Assembly (NCBI RefSeq): GCF_000498755.1
Contig: NZ_AXUS01000002.1
Location: 124,001-188,000, forward strand
Reading direction: 5' to 3'
Source: Clostridioides mangenotii TR
Lineage (GTDB): Bacteria > Bacillota > Clostridia > Peptostreptococcales > Peptostreptococcaceae
DNA: 64,000 nt
Part shown: one piece after another, positions 1-10,200 of the stretch
Position numbering within the stretch: position 1 is the stretch's first letter
How the letters are laid out: each line of letters opens with the position of its first letter
Program-made: the position numbers and the translations under genes
Notes under the pieces: generated by a model
The model's input: only the letters and a program-made list of their open reading frames with translations
Databases searched by the model: none
Told to the model about the DNA's origin: nothing

Positions 1-547
1 TCTCTGAACTCTGACCTTTGCTAAATCCGAATATTATAATTACAAATAATGGCACTAACTTACAAATTGTAGAAACTGTTTGTATTTTTCCACCAAATTC
101 AGACCCTATATTATTTAACATTGCTATAAATACAATAACCCCTACAGCAATAGGTAGTGTATATAACATATTGTTAGGATCTTTACCTATAAATTCTATT
201 ACTTGTTGAGAGAAAACAACTGCTAGAGCTGCAGATGCCCCTGGAAAATAAAGCACTGTCTGTGCCCATCCTGCCAAAAATCCTAATTTCTCTCCATAAA
301 TTTCATCGAGGTATACCATCATACCCCCAGTTTTCGGTATTGCAGTTGATATCTCTGCAGCTGTAAGACCTGCTGCTATTGTTATTAAACCACCCAATAT
401 CCACGCTATAATACCTAATCCAGGTGCTCCTCCAGTCAGCTCATAAACTGCTTGTGGTTTAAAAAACACACCTGAACCTATAACCATACCAACAACTATT
501 GATAATGCTATCGGTAGTCCCAAAGTCTTCTTAAGTTGATCGCCCAT
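1..547 (-). CDS. APC-family amino acid permease, N-terminal part
   Basis: This gene runs off the left edge; about 182 N-terminal codons are present. The start ATG (545-547) has a GGAGG site at 553-557. The protein opens MGDQLKKTLGLPIALSIVVG, followed by GSGVFF and several hydrophobic membrane segments. The glycine-rich first helix ending GSGVFF and the later PKTGG motif are typical of amino acid/polyamine/organocation permeases of the SteT (serine/threonine exchanger) type. It should sit in the cytoplasmic membrane and import or exchange an amino acid. The substrate cannot be read from this part. A cationic amino acid transporter of the same superfamily is the main alternative. Confidence 0.85.
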   Translation of the reverse strand, partial: MGDQLKKTLGLPIALSIVVGMVIGSGVFFKPQAVYELTGGAPGLGIIAWILGGLITIAAGLTAAEISTAIPKTGGMMVYLDEIYGEKLGFLAGWAQTVLYFPGASAALAVVFSQQVIEFIGKDPNNMLYTLPIAVGVIVFIAMLNNIGSEFGGKIQTVSTICKLVPLFVIIIFGFSKGQSSE

Positions 548-859
548 CAATTCCTCCAAATATTTTTTTGATTTTAAACTCTATTGCTTAATTTTGATTC
601 AATAACTGTGTCTTTATAAAATCTTATATTTTTTTGATTTGAAGATATAATGAACCAAATATAATTACATTTTGTCTGCTCTTAGCAGAAATATTTTAAA
701 TTTTATACTAAAAACACGACAAGATCTATTATAGTATATATTCTAGAATAATCAACCACTTAAAGATAAATATTGTTAAGTATTTATTGAAAATAATATT
801 GTGGAAAATGTGTAATAAAAATTCTTAATATTCACTAATATTTAACTAATTTATTATCT
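548..859. other. Intergenic region, permease promoter side
   Basis: This 312-base AT-rich stretch lies upstream of the permease and downstream of the phosphoesterase. I see no gene, no clear riboswitch and no strong terminator hairpin in it. Confidence 0.5.
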
Positions 860-1555
860 CTATACGTACCATTCCTGCATTGTATCTAGGCAAATACAGC
901 TTAATTTTCCACCGCTCTCCCTAATGCTATTTCCGCAGTTTATATTCATATATCGCTTATTTTTCATAATTTTGTCTTCTCCATATTTTATAGTAGTATG
1001 GTGTCCAACAATAATATACCTATCAAATTTTATACCCGCAGGAATGTAATGAATATCTCTAGATCCCAGATAATCACACTCATCTTGATTTACTGATTTT
1101 TCTATCGTAAGTTTTGTGTCTACTTTGCCATAGCCATTTATAATTGGATCGATATCTGCATTATACCCTGAATGAGTAAGTATATATTTTGTTTCGAATT
1201 CACATATCTCTATATAAAAAGGCAACTCTTTTAAATAATTTAAGTACATCTTTTTCTCTTTATCTGTGATATTTTGAATTTCGTTTATAGTATTTTGACC
1301 ATCCCACTGCTTCCAATTACTAATATCTATACTTGAATTTTCAAGGTAGAGCTGCAAAAAAAGTTCGTGGTCTCCTTTAATCAAATATATATTTGATTCA
1401 TTCATGCAAAACTCAAGCATATCTAAATTTTCAGTTCCTCTGCCGATAATATCACCTATGATATAAAGTCTATCATCCACACCAAATTTAATTTTCTTAA
1501 GCATCCTTTGAAATCTCTTATAGTCGCCATGAATATCACTTATTAAGTAGATCAT
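860..1555 (-). CDS. PP2A/PrpE-like metallophosphoesterase
   Basis: A cytoplasmic calcineurin-like phosphoesterase of about 231 residues. It begins MIYLISDIHGDYKRF, which carries the metal-binding DxH motif. Later motifs are GDIIGRG (usually GDxxDRG), GDHE (usually GNHE), LTHSGYN and VGHHTT. The order and length fit the Ser/Thr phosphatase or diadenosine-tetraphosphatase-like group, and the target is unknown. I chose the ATG at 1553-1555 because GGGGGAT sits about 7 bases upstream. An in-frame ATG at 1570 would add five residues but has no ribosome site. The missing Asp in the second motif is odd, because that residue normally bridges the metals. Confidence 0.8.
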   Translation of the reverse strand: MIYLISDIHGDYKRFQRMLKKIKFGVDDRLYIIGDIIGRGTENLDMLEFCMNESNIYLIKGDHELFLQLYLENSSIDISNWKQWDGQNTINEIQNITDKEKKMYLNYLKELPFYIEICEFETKYILTHSGYNADIDPIINGYGKVDTKLTIEKSVNQDECDYLGSRDIHYIPAGIKFDRYIIVGHHTTIKYGEDKIMKNKRYMNINCGNSIRESGGKLSCICLDTMQEWYV

Positions 1556-1570
1556 AATTATATCCCCCAT

Positions 1571-2077
1571 TTACAAAGTATAGTTAGTATATATCCAGTA
1601 CCGACCTTATAATCGGCTATTTATTTTTCTTTATTTAGTGTATAATTTATTGCTTATATTAGTTAATTATATGTATCTAATAAATAAAGCTTCATATTTT
1701 TGATAATTATAAAAATTATTTCTCATCATAATATTAGTTAAATTTCAACAATTTAAAGTTATCCACATTTTTCTGAATTATTCACAAAAGATCATCCTAA
1801 GAAAGTTTATAGAAAATAAGCAATTAAAATGATCATTAACTAAATTTATTCTCTCATAAGGTTAATTCATAAATTCTAAAGTAAGTAAAAACAAAAAAAT
1901 AAGAGTGCTCAATAAAGTGACTCTTTAGTATTTACATTCACTATTTACATTTAAAGTTCTTTAATAATTTCTAATATCTTTTTTATATCTTCTGACGCCT
2001 TTTGGATCTTTGACTAATATATTTATTAGTATCTTATTGTTTGATAGAAGTTTACTTTTTATACTTATAAAGTATTA
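1571..2077. other. Intergenic region without a recognised gene
   Basis: About 500 AT-rich bases between the phosphoesterase start and the hairpin after the MFS gene. I found no convincing reading frame or RNA gene here. Confidence 0.5.
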
Positions 2078-2176
2078 AGAGGCTACCTTGAAAACAATCT
2101 GTTTCCCTAGGTTAACAGATTTATATTATATTATCTGTTAACCTAGGAAAGCATATCATACTTCGCGATAGCCTCT
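2078..2176 (-). terminator. Nested inverted repeat after the MFS gene
   Basis: The inner arms at 2102-2120 and 2133-2150 are nearly perfect, with core CTAGGTTAACAGAT and its complement. A 7-bp outer pair (AGAGGCT at 2078, AGCCTCT at 2170) encloses them. It lies just past the MFS stop codon, so it is probably its terminator. The long stem is unusually elaborate. Confidence 0.6.
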
Positions 2177-2201
2177 CTTAAATATGTCTATTTAAATTAA
2201 T

Positions 2202-3431
2202 CTAATCTATATCTTCATCAGCACAATTTCTAAGACTAGGTGCGAACATTGTAATTACAGCTATAAACATCGTCGCTACTCCAGAAATAAAGAACCAACG
2301 CTCTACCCCTATAACCTCAGCAAACGCTCCTGCTAGAACCAAACCTATTGGCATAGCGAACATTGTTATACTAGATGTTAGAGATAAAACTCTTCCTAAA
2401 TACTCGGACTCAAACTTCATTTGGAATATAGATGTCTTTACACCTGTGAAAAACGGTACAGAAGCTCCCATTATCCCTGAAATCACTGCAAATATCTTAA
2501 ATCCACTTGAAGGAAGCATTCCTATGATTAAAAGTCCAATTCCGTACACTACAATAGATCTTCCTAAAGACTTCGATTTATTAATCTTACTTCCTATTAC
2601 TCCCAATAAGAAAGATCCCAAGAATGAACCTAATGAAAATACAATTTCAACTACACTTGAATCAAAGAAATTTCCTTTGAAATACGTCATAGTAATTAAT
2701 GGATATAAATTCCCCATAGGAAAGTAAATAATTGCATAAATTGCATCTACTACAACTAAGGTCATCATTCCATGCTTTTTCCTCAATACATTTACGCCCT
2801 CTTTAAATTCGCTAAAATATCCTGTCTTTTGTTCTGATTCACTTTTTCTGATATCAGGAATCTTTATAAATAATAACATTACAATTGCAAAAGCGGCTCC
2901 AATTATATCCAAAAATACTATAATATGAAGATCCCACATGCTGTATAAAAGCGCTGCAATAGCCGGACTTATTAAATACGACATCGATGTAAATCCCTGT
3001 GAATATCCAGCGTATTTAGTTAAATTATCTTTAGGCACAATTAGCGGTGTTATCGCATGTAAAGAAGGATTGTGGAAAGCCGATCCTATAGACCTGCCAA
3101 ATAAAACTAACATAATAAACCACACTGGTATATCTCCAAATGAACCTACTATAACAAGAGAGAATGTTAAAATAGCTATTGACGCATCTGAAATAATCAT
3201 AATCTTCTTTCGGTTATATCTATCTATGAATACTCCTGCAAATGTTCCAATAATTGCTTGAGGCAAATATCCAATCAAAGTTGCAAATGTTAAAACAGCC
3301 GCCGATCCTGTTTTATCTATTAAATACCAAATAATTGCCATCTGAATAATTGCACTGGTTAAAATCGATACTGCTTGTCCAGACCAAAGAATCAAGAATT
3401 CTTTTTTCCATTTTTCTAATTTATGTCCCAT
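2202..3431 (-). CDS. MFS drug exporter, MefA-like
   Basis: A 409-residue major facilitator with about 12 hydrophobic segments. It starts MGHKLEKWKKEFLILWSGQA, and motif A appears as FIDRYNRKKIM after the second membrane segment (about residues 68-78). This N-terminus and motif are typical of the MFS_3 group that includes macrolide and siderophore exporters. It probably pumps a small toxic compound out, driven by the proton gradient, but the substrate is not predictable. It is a single-gene unit with its own hairpin downstream and the lrgAB terminator upstream. Confidence 0.85.
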   Translation of the reverse strand: MGHKLEKWKKEFLILWSGQAVSILTSAIIQMAIIWYLIDKTGSAAVLTFATLIGYLPQAIIGTFAGVFIDRYNRKKIMIISDASIAILTFSLVIVGSFGDIPVWFIMLVLFGRSIGSAFHNPSLHAITPLIVPKDNLTKYAGYSQGFTSMSYLISPAIAALLYSMWDLHIIVFLDIIGAAFAIVMLLFIKIPDIRKSESEQKTGYFSEFKEGVNVLRKKHGMMTLVVVDAIYAIIYFPMGNLYPLITMTYFKGNFFDSSVVEIVFSLGSFLGSFLLGVIGSKINKSKSLGRSIVVYGIGLLIIGMLPSSGFKIFAVISGIMGASVPFFTGVKTSIFQMKFESEYLGRVLSLTSSITMFAMPIGLVLAGAFAEVIGVERWFFISGVATMFIAVITMFAPSLRNCADEDID

Positions 3432-3610
3432 ATTGAACCATATTATCCTTTCACTTATTCGATATATTTAATTATATAATTACACTATAGAATAGTATGC
3501 TTTAAATAATAATTATTTGCAACATAAATTATACAACAATTACATTAATCTACTCTCCCTCAATATTTCGTTATAATGATTACCTTATTTTTACATCTAA
3601 TCATATTATA

Positions 3611-3660
3611 AAAATCAATATAGCTCTAGACTATATATAGTCTAGAGCTATATTGATTTT
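3611..3660. terminator. Perfect 23-bp stem terminator after lrgB
   Basis: The arms at 3611-3633 and 3638-3660 match exactly around a 4-base loop (TATA), and the ends are A/T runs. It abuts the lrgB stop codon and should end the lrgAB message. It also isolates the MFS promoter. Confidence 0.85.
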
Positions 3661-4350
3661 TTATAATATGAATGTACTTACAATCGGAACAACGATTACA
3701 ACTATAACACCTACAATAACTAATGCAATACTTGCCATTGAAGCCTCTATACTACCCATCTCGTTAGCTACGGCTGCTCCGAGAGAGTGTCCACTTGTTC
3801 CTAGAGCTAAACCTCTAGCAATCGGATCAGTTATACGGCAAAGCTTCAACATCTTTTTCCCTAAAGCGTATATAATTACAGCATTTAAAATACATGCTAG
3901 AGAAGTTATTTCAGCAACTCCTCCAATAGAAGTCGATACAGGCATTGCAATTGCTGTTGTAGCTGCTTGAGGAAGCATAGAAGCTATTATTTGTGGTCCT
4001 AATTGGAAGGTTGTTGCTACAAAATAAATTCCCATAATAGCTGCTACTGTTCCAAATGTTATTCCACTCATAATTTGCGTGAAATATTTTTTTAGAACAT
4101 CTCTTCTTTTATATAGAGGAATTGCAAAACAAGCTGTTGCAGGCTCTAAGAAGAAACTAACTAACTTTCCACCTTGGTTGTAGTCATCGAAACTAAAACC
4201 AGTTGTCTTTAAAAATATAATTCCAAGTACCATTCCTACGAACAAAGGTGCGAATAAAAAAAATCCGTTTGTTTTTTTAAATAAAGACTTTCCAATTGAA
4301 AAAGAAATTAATGTAATTAAGATACCGAAAAACGGAGTCATTGTGCTCAT
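3661..4350 (-). CDS. lrgB: LrgB/CidB family membrane protein
   Basis: A 229-residue membrane protein with about seven hydrophobic segments and the conserved LrgB stretch ending [15 protein letters not shown]. In staphylococci LrgB works with LrgA to oppose holin-like CidA activity and murein hydrolase export. In Bacillus the related pair moves pyruvate. It follows lrgA with only one base between stop and start, and its ribosome site (GAAGGGGTG) overlaps the end of lrgA, so the two are translationally linked. The neighbouring lytSR genes are the expected regulators. Confidence 0.93.
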   Translation of the reverse strand: MSTMTPFFGILITLISFSIGKSLFKKTNGFFLFAPLFVGMVLGIIFLKTTGFSFDDYNQGGKLVSFFLEPATACFAIPLYKRRDVLKKYFTQIMSGITFGTVAAIMGIYFVATTFQLGPQIIASMLPQAATTAIAMPVSTSIGGVAEITSLACILNAVIIYALGKKMLKLCRITDPIARGLALGTSGHSLGAAVANEMGSIEASMASIALVIVGVIVVIVVPIVSTFIL

Positions 4351-4351
4351 A

Positions 4352-4768
4352 TTAATTCACCCCTTCACTTTGTGGTGTTTTTTCTGGGAAGCTTACTTTA
4401 AAACTTTTTGGGTTAACTTTAAGTATTAATTGTGCAATCCATCCAGTAAAAGCTAAAAGTAAAAATGTTGATATTATTATAAGTCCTAAAATTAGGATTG
4501 GGTGCTGAGATAATATATTAAAAGAATTTATAACTGAAATACCTGCTGGGACAAATAGAAGACTTATGTTGTCAACTAACATATAACCGACAGGCTCTAC
4601 TTGCTCTAATTTTATTACATTTGTACATAGTGCTGTAAAAAGTAATATTAAACCTATTACAGAAGCTGGCATTACAAAAGGTAATACCCCTTCAATTAAT
4701 TTTGAAATTATCATTACTACTGAGATAACGATTGCTTGATACATATATGAGTATACTTTTTTTTCCAT
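4352..4768 (-). CDS. lrgA: LrgA/CidA holin-like protein
   Basis: A small membrane protein of about 138 residues with four hydrophobic segments, including the family core [19 protein letters not shown]. LrgA-type proteins are holin-like and modulate lysis or overflow metabolite transport. I prefer the start MEKKVYSY at 4768, because AAGGGG lies 9 bases upstream. The in-frame ATG at 4777 falls inside that ribosome site. It is first in the lrgAB operon, with a promoter expected in the 140 bases before lytR. Confidence 0.92.
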   Translation of the reverse strand: MEKKVYSYMYQAIVISVVMIISKLIEGVLPFVMPASVIGLILLFTALCTNVIKLEQVEPVGYMLVDNISLLFVPAGISVINSFNILSQHPILILGLIIISTFLLLAFTGWIAQLILKVNPKSFKVSFPEKTPQSEGVN

Positions 4769-4855
4769 AAGAAACATCCCCTTTTGGTTATTTTTTATAT
4801 TTGTCTATATACAAATTATAATAAAAATAATGAAAAGTAGGATGTTTTCAAAGTG

Positions 4856-4868
4856 AAATGCGACATTT
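4856..4868. promoter_or_regulatory. Possible LytR-type operator upstream of lrgA
   Basis: A short inverted repeat (AAATG-CGA-CATTT) lies about 90 bases before lrgA, with a TATAAT-like box nearer the gene. The position suits a LytTR-domain regulator, but the match to a known operator is weak. Confidence 0.2.
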
Positions 4869-4907
4869 ACAGTCCCAAATACACTATTATCAATTTTAAA
4901 TTCACAG

Positions 4908-5633
4908 CTAAATTCCCAACTCGATTTTGAACTCTTTTATATACGATCTACTAACGGGAACTTTTAGTTTGTTTTCTAATGTTACTTGGTATGTATGATT
5001 AAACCAAGGTTGTATTTCTTTAATATAATTTTTGTTAATAATATAAGCTCTATGAACTCTTAAAAATTGAGCACTTGGAAGTTTTTTCTCATATGTACTC
5101 AAAGCGGTTGCTGTATGGTAAATCTCTTGATTAGTATATACTGATGTCTTACCTTCTTCAACAACTACAGCAAGTATATCTTCTATTTTCAATACAAATA
5201 TACTTTCATCAACTTGAATTGGCAGTGTTGTTACATCAGGTTCCAAACTATTCAATGAGTAATTTGACTTGATTTCATACTTTTTATATGCTTTCTTTAC
5301 TGCTTTTTTTATACGATCTAAGTCAAAAGGTTTTAGGATATAGTCGGTTGCATTAAGCTCAAAAGCCCTTACCGCATGTTCGTCATAAGCTGTTGCAAAT
5401 ATAATCATTGGAGGTTCCTCAATACTCTGTAATCTTTCTGCAAGACTCAAACCGCTCTCATCAGATAAATGTATATCTAAAAACAATAAGTCCGGTTTAT
5501 TATTCAACATTTCAGCGAAAGCCTCTTCAATAGTCTCTGCTTCTTTTATATCTGTAATTTCCTCACACTGTTCTAATAAATAACGAAGTTCGTTACGTGC
5601 TAATGGCTCATCATCAATAATTAGTGTTTTCAT
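4908..5633 (-). CDS. lytR: LytTR-type response regulator
   Basis: A 241-residue two-component regulator. The receiver domain starts MKTLIIDDEPLAR, with the phospho-acceptor Asp in LLFLDIHLSD (about residue 53) and the conserved Lys in DYILKPFD. The C-terminal LytTR DNA-binding domain covers about residues 135-241 and includes FLRVHRAYIIN. It is encoded directly after the kinase gene with two bases between them. By analogy it activates lrgAB next door in response to membrane potential or overflow metabolites. Confidence 0.93.
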   Translation of the reverse strand: MKTLIIDDEPLARNELRYLLEQCEEITDIKEAETIEEAFAEMLNNKPDLLFLDIHLSDESGLSLAERLQSIEEPPMIIFATAYDEHAVRAFELNATDYILKPFDLDRIKKAVKKAYKKYEIKSNYSLNSLEPDVTTLPIQVDESIFVLKIEDILAVVVEEGKTSVYTNQEIYHTATALSTYEKKLPSAQFLRVHRAYIINKNYIKEIQPWFNHTYQVTLENKLKVPVSRSYIKEFKIELGI

Positions 5634-5635
5634 TT

Positions 5636-7387
5636 TTATACACCTCCAAATTCTCGTTTAGGTATATTACATGAGATAGTTGTTCCTGAAGATGATGTTT
5701 CAAACTGGAGTGCTGAACTATCGCTAAATAAGCTTTTAAGTCGCTTATTTAAATTTTCAATAGCTGATCCAGTACCACTTTCAGATTCTACAACATCTTT
5801 GCCTAATTTCTCAATTTTAGATTTATCAATACCAAAACCATTATCTTTAACCTCTAATCTTACACTTCCATTTACCTCTGTTACCTTAACCCATACATTA
5901 TTGCCATTTTTTCTAGATCCAAAAGCATGTTTTAGAGCATTTTCTACTAAAATTTGAATTACAAACGGAGGCAGTAAATAGTCATTCATAGACTCTTCCA
6001 CTTGGAAATCTACAGTATATTTATTTGGAAATCTAGCTTGCTCAATTGATAAATAAGCCCTTACTTGTTCAAGCTCCTCTTCTAAAGTAATGAGATTTCT
6101 GCTCGCGCCTTGTAGGTTTGATCTAAAAAATTTACTTAATTGCAATAATAATCTACGTCCTTGTTCGCTGTCAATCCTTATCAATGCAGAAATAGTATTA
6201 ATAGCATTAAAAAAGAAATGTGGATTTACTTGGGCCTGAAGAGACTTTATCTCTGCATCTTTTTGTAATTTATTTTGAAGCTCAATTTCTCCAAATTCAA
6301 TTTGGCTAGAAAAAATTTCTCCCAATCCCTCAGCTAGCTGTCTCTCGACAAAAGTTAATTTTGTTGGATCCGTAAAATACAATTTAAATGTCCCAACAAC
6401 TTCTCCACTGGAATGAAGCGGAACTACAATAGCTGCTTTTAAAGGACACCCATTGTGATTACACCCTATTTCCTCAGGCGAGTTGGCTACCTTTATTTTC
6501 CCTGTTTGTATCACTGATTTTGATAAATCAGTTAAGATTTTAAATGAAGGAATGTGATGATCACTTCCTGCACCTACATGAGCCAATATCCGTTTGTTGT
6601 CAGTAATACTTACTGCTGATACTCGTAAAAATTTACAAATATAAATAGCTGCTTCTTTGCAAGATTCTTCGTTTAAACCAGATCTAAAGAATGGCAATGT
6701 ATGATTGGCAAGTTCCAATACATCATGAGTCTGAACTGCTAACGCACTTTCTTCTTGTCTCAATGTAGAAGAAATAATAGATAAAAATACACCTGTTCCA
6801 ATGCCATTAATCAAAATCATAGGTAATGCTATAATTTTCAAAAGCTCCACTGATCCATTTAGGTTTCCTTTAAAAATAACAATACACATCATTTGTATAC
6901 ATTCCATAACAACCCCAATAATCATACCTTCCTTCACAGATGGAAATGTATTTTTTCGTAAGGATTTTCTTCCAAAGTAACCTGAAAAAAATCCGACTAA
7001 AATAGAAGAAACAAAATATGTATACGCAGCGTCTCCACCTTGTAATAAACGTACTGTTGAGGAAATCATACCAACAAAGAAACCTACAAAAGGACCTCCT
7101 ATTAATCCAGAAACTCCTATTGTTAGTACTCTTGTATTTGCAATAGATGAATGTTGTCCGACTTTTAGTAAAAAACCATTTAAGAAAGTACTTTCACCGT
7201 TAACTTCAACGCCAGTAAAATTAGAAATTATCGCGAAAGCACTGAAAATAACTATAAATTTTACTTTTGTAGAAAACGCATCTCGATTCTTTAGTAATAC
7301 TTTAAAATAACTTATATTCAATAAAATATATGCTAAAATTATAATAAGACCAACTCGTTCAAGTAATGGTATAAATAAATTTACCAC
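5636..7387 (-). CDS. lytS: LytS-type sensor histidine kinase
   Basis: A 583-residue kinase. The N-terminal 200 residues are the 5TM-5TMR_LYT membrane sensor, a GAF domain follows, and then the His_kinase domain with the H-box QVNPHFFFNAINTI. The ATPase N-box is LVENALKHAFG and the G-box is DNGFGID. The start is GTG at 7387, preceded by GGGAGGTGGG. It forms an operon with lytR and pairs functionally with lrgAB. In Bacillus the LytS homologue senses pyruvate; in staphylococci it responds to membrane potential. Confidence 0.93.
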   Translation of the reverse strand: MVNLFIPLLERVGLIIILAYILLNISYFKVLLKNRDAFSTKVKFIVIFSAFAIISNFTGVEVNGESTFLNGFLLKVGQHSSIANTRVLTIGVSGLIGGPFVGFFVGMISSTVRLLQGGDAAYTYFVSSILVGFFSGYFGRKSLRKNTFPSVKEGMIIGVVMECIQMMCIVIFKGNLNGSVELLKIIALPMILINGIGTGVFLSIISSTLRQEESALAVQTHDVLELANHTLPFFRSGLNEESCKEAAIYICKFLRVSAVSITDNKRILAHVGAGSDHHIPSFKILTDLSKSVIQTGKIKVANSPEEIGCNHNGCPLKAAIVVPLHSSGEVVGTFKLYFTDPTKLTFVERQLAEGLGEIFSSQIEFGEIELQNKLQKDAEIKSLQAQVNPHFFFNAINTISALIRIDSEQGRRLLLQLSKFFRSNLQGASRNLITLEEELEQVRAYLSIEQARFPNKYTVDFQVEESMNDYLLPPFVIQILVENALKHAFGSRKNGNNVWVKVTEVNGSVRLEVKDNGFGIDKSKIEKLGKDVVESESGTGSAIENLNKRLKSLFSDSSALQFETSSSGTTISCNIPKREFGGV

Positions 7388-7671
7388 TTACCCACCTCCC
7401 TTTTTTCTTTACTACAAGATATTCTATAATTGATACTACCTTCCCATTTATGTATACACAGTATATCATAATAAATAAAACACATTTATAATGCACACAA
7501 TATTCATTCTATTTATAAATTAAAAATATATAATCTCGTATATATTTGATATAGTTAAAGCTCACTTATTTATTTTTTGTAAAAGTTGATAATTTATGTA
7601 TATATCTATAATTATTCTTCGTTTTTAAAGTAATTACTTACATATTTCTGAGAAAACTCACTAAATTTTTC

Positions 7672-7980
7672 TTATCTGCCGTGAACCTCAATAACCTCAT
7701 TATGAAAGCTTCTATATATATTTTTATTTCCCCACTTTTTTAATTCATTCACTACGTAATGAAAACATCCTTTTTTATAACTGATTTGCCCTAATACATG
7801 CGCTAACATTTTCACCGCTTTAGTAACTGACATTAAATCATTAACTGCTATTTCACCACATGCGTATATTGCCGTTTGTCTCACTTTTTCACTTGTCTTA
7901 TTGTATAAATTTTTACCTGATATACATTTGTTTTCAAAATACAACTTACCTATAGCTTGATAAGAACTTTTTCTCGCCAT
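7672..7980 (-). CDS. Hypothetical 102-residue protein
   Basis: A basic, cysteine-containing frame (motifs AIYACGEIAVNDL and YKKGCFHYVV) that I do not recognise. It has no obvious ribosome site before its ATG and no domain I can name. It lies alone between lytS and the broken surface protein gene, and could be a remnant. Confidence 0.3.
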   Translation of the reverse strand: MARKSSYQAIGKLYFENKCISGKNLYNKTSEKVRQTAIYACGEIAVNDLMSVTKAVKMLAHVLGQISYKKGCFHYVVNELKKWGNKNIYRSFHNEVIEVHGR

Positions 7981-8227
7981 TCATTATAACAATTTTAATA
8001 GCTGTTTTTTAAATAACAGATACATTCACAACAAATAAACAGTGTTTTACAACATTCTTATCAATAAAAAATTTTACAAGAGTATAATCGTAATTATGAA
8101 TAAAATATACAAAAATGCAGTTAGTATCGATAAACCAATATCAGAACTATAAAATCCCTGGAGAACATTGTAATATCTTGATTACTTAATGTATCCACCC
8201 GAAATATATTTATGGAGGTTATAAAAA

Positions 8228-10019
8228 ATGGTAAAAAAAATATAAAAAAAATTAGCAATTCTATTGATAACAGGAGCACTCGTTACACCAACAATTAATA
8301 TAAATGCTCTCGAATCTATCGGAGTATCAAGTAAATCGTCAATCAATAAAGAAAATAAATTGAAAAATCCAACAAACTTCAATACCATTAATCGATCAAA
8401 ATTAACAAAAGAAGAAAGTAATGAAGGCCTTATAAAAGATAAAAATTTAGAAAAAGCTATAAGAATTAGTCTCGGTGAAGGCTATGAAGAAAAGGTGTTA
8501 ACCGATGAAGATTTAGCTAGAGTCACAGATTTAAATGCCTCAGGAATGAATATACTATCATTAAGTGGCCTAGAGTATGCTAGTGGTCTTGAAAATGTAG
8601 ACTTATCAAACAATAACATCAGTGATATAAAACCACTGTTGGACATGACTTTTGCTAAGTTAAATTTATCAAATAACAATATTACAGATATTAGTTTTTT
8701 AGGTAAATTAGGGCATATATCAAGTGAAAGTCTAGATTTATCAGGTAATGGTATAAGTGATATTAGCACGATAGGAACAATTAATTTAAAAAGATTAAAT
8801 CTCGCTAACAATAGTATAAATGATGAATCAATTAAAAATATCGAAGTAATAGAAGGACAACTATATGCAGATTTAGTAGATCTTTCAAATAATCAATTAA
8901 CTAAAATAGATGATCTACCTTGGACATCCGTAAACTTCCTATATATAGACAATAACAATATTGATGACCTATCAGTGTATAGATCCAAATAACCCTGGTG
9001 TTCCTGGATTTTCTCAAGGTGTGATTGTAAAATATTCTGGAACTCTAACTCAACCCTTTAAAACATCAGGTGGAGGATCAGTAGTTGATCCAAACCCAGA
9101 TCCAAAACCACCAGCTACGTCAAAAACAGTAATTCTAGCAAGTGGAGAAAAGTATACAGATGTACTAACAGCGACAGTTTTAGGAAATGAAAAAGATGCT
9201 CCAATTCTGTTATCCCAAAAAGATTCTCTAGATGAAAAAACTCTAACAGAAATTAAGAGATTGAATACAGAAGATATAATAATCTCTGGTGGAGTGGATT
9301 CAGTTTCTGAAAAAGTAGTAAATCAGTTAAAAGACTATAAAGTCAGAAGAATAGCTGGTGAAAACAGATACGAAACAGCAGTGAAAATAGGAAATGAAGT
9401 TAGAAGTATAACTGGTAAAACAGATGAATCTATGCTAGTGGATGGAACAAATTTCCCAGATGTAATAACTATGTCAAGCTTAGCATCACAAAAAAAGGTT
9501 CCAATATTAATAACTACTCCAAATAAGTTAGAGAAAACTACAGAAAGCACAATTAAAAAATGGGGACTAAATAATATAATTATCGGTGGTAGTTATGACT
9601 CTGTATCAAAAGACATCGAAAATAATTTAAATGTAAATAAATTTAGTAGACTTGGTGGCACAGATCGATACGAGACTGCCGCAATAATTGGAGATGAAGT
9701 TAGAAACTTAACAGTAAATAAAGCTGAGACAATACTAGTCGATGGAACAAATTTCCCTGATGGCTTAACAATAAATAGTATCGCAGCAAAACATAATTCA
9801 CCTATACTACTGACAACACCAAAAACTTTAACTAAGACAACTGAAGATAAAATTAAAACTTGGAATATCAAAGATGTATTAATAGGTGGAGGATATCAAT
9901 CAGTATCATCAGACATCGAAAGTTTCTTATCAAAATCTGGTTTAAACAATTTAAATAGAATCGCTGGTGTAGACAGATATGAAACTGCAGTTAAAATCTC
10001 TCAGATGCTTGATAAGTAA
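8228..10019 (+). pseudogene. Broken LRR-CWB2 surface protein gene
   Basis: This was one secreted cell wall protein. GGAGGT at 8214-8219 precedes ATG 8228, giving MVKKI, then an in-frame TAA at 8243, then the rest of a signal peptide (KKLAILLITGALVTP). From about 8440 to 8980 the frame encodes leucine-rich repeats of the internalin SDS22 type (LDLSNNNISDIKPL, LNLSNNNITDISF). Near 8980 the frame shifts by one. The next frame carries a Pro-rich linker and three cell wall binding repeats (PF04122: RIAGENRYETA, RLGGTDRYETA, RIAGVDRYETA) to 10019. Both lesions must be corrected to make one protein. A downstream piece could in principle be made from TTG 8264. It resembles C. difficile Cwp proteins. 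Confidence 0.85.
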
Positions 10020-10106
10020 GAATACATATTGATTACAAATAACTAAAAGTAGATTCATAAAGTTAATACTGAATTTTATGTATGCCAATAAAATAATAAT
10101 TAAATT

Positions 10107-10153
10107 AAACATACGAAAAGGCCATAGTATTTATATGGCCTTTTCGTATGTTT
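10107..10153. terminator. Perfect 20-bp hairpin terminator
   Basis: The arms 10107-10126 and 10134-10153 match exactly around a 7-base loop, with a T run on the right arm. It closes the LRR-CWB2 locus on the plus strand and also faces the convergent hydrolase gene. Confidence 0.85.
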
Positions 10154-10200
10154 TACATGGGTTTATCATTTATTTTGATAACTTATCTATGAACAATCCA

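Noticed and set aside
2446-3261. Plus-strand frames opposite the MFS gene
   Set aside because: They follow the codon pattern of the complementary transporter and lack start signals.
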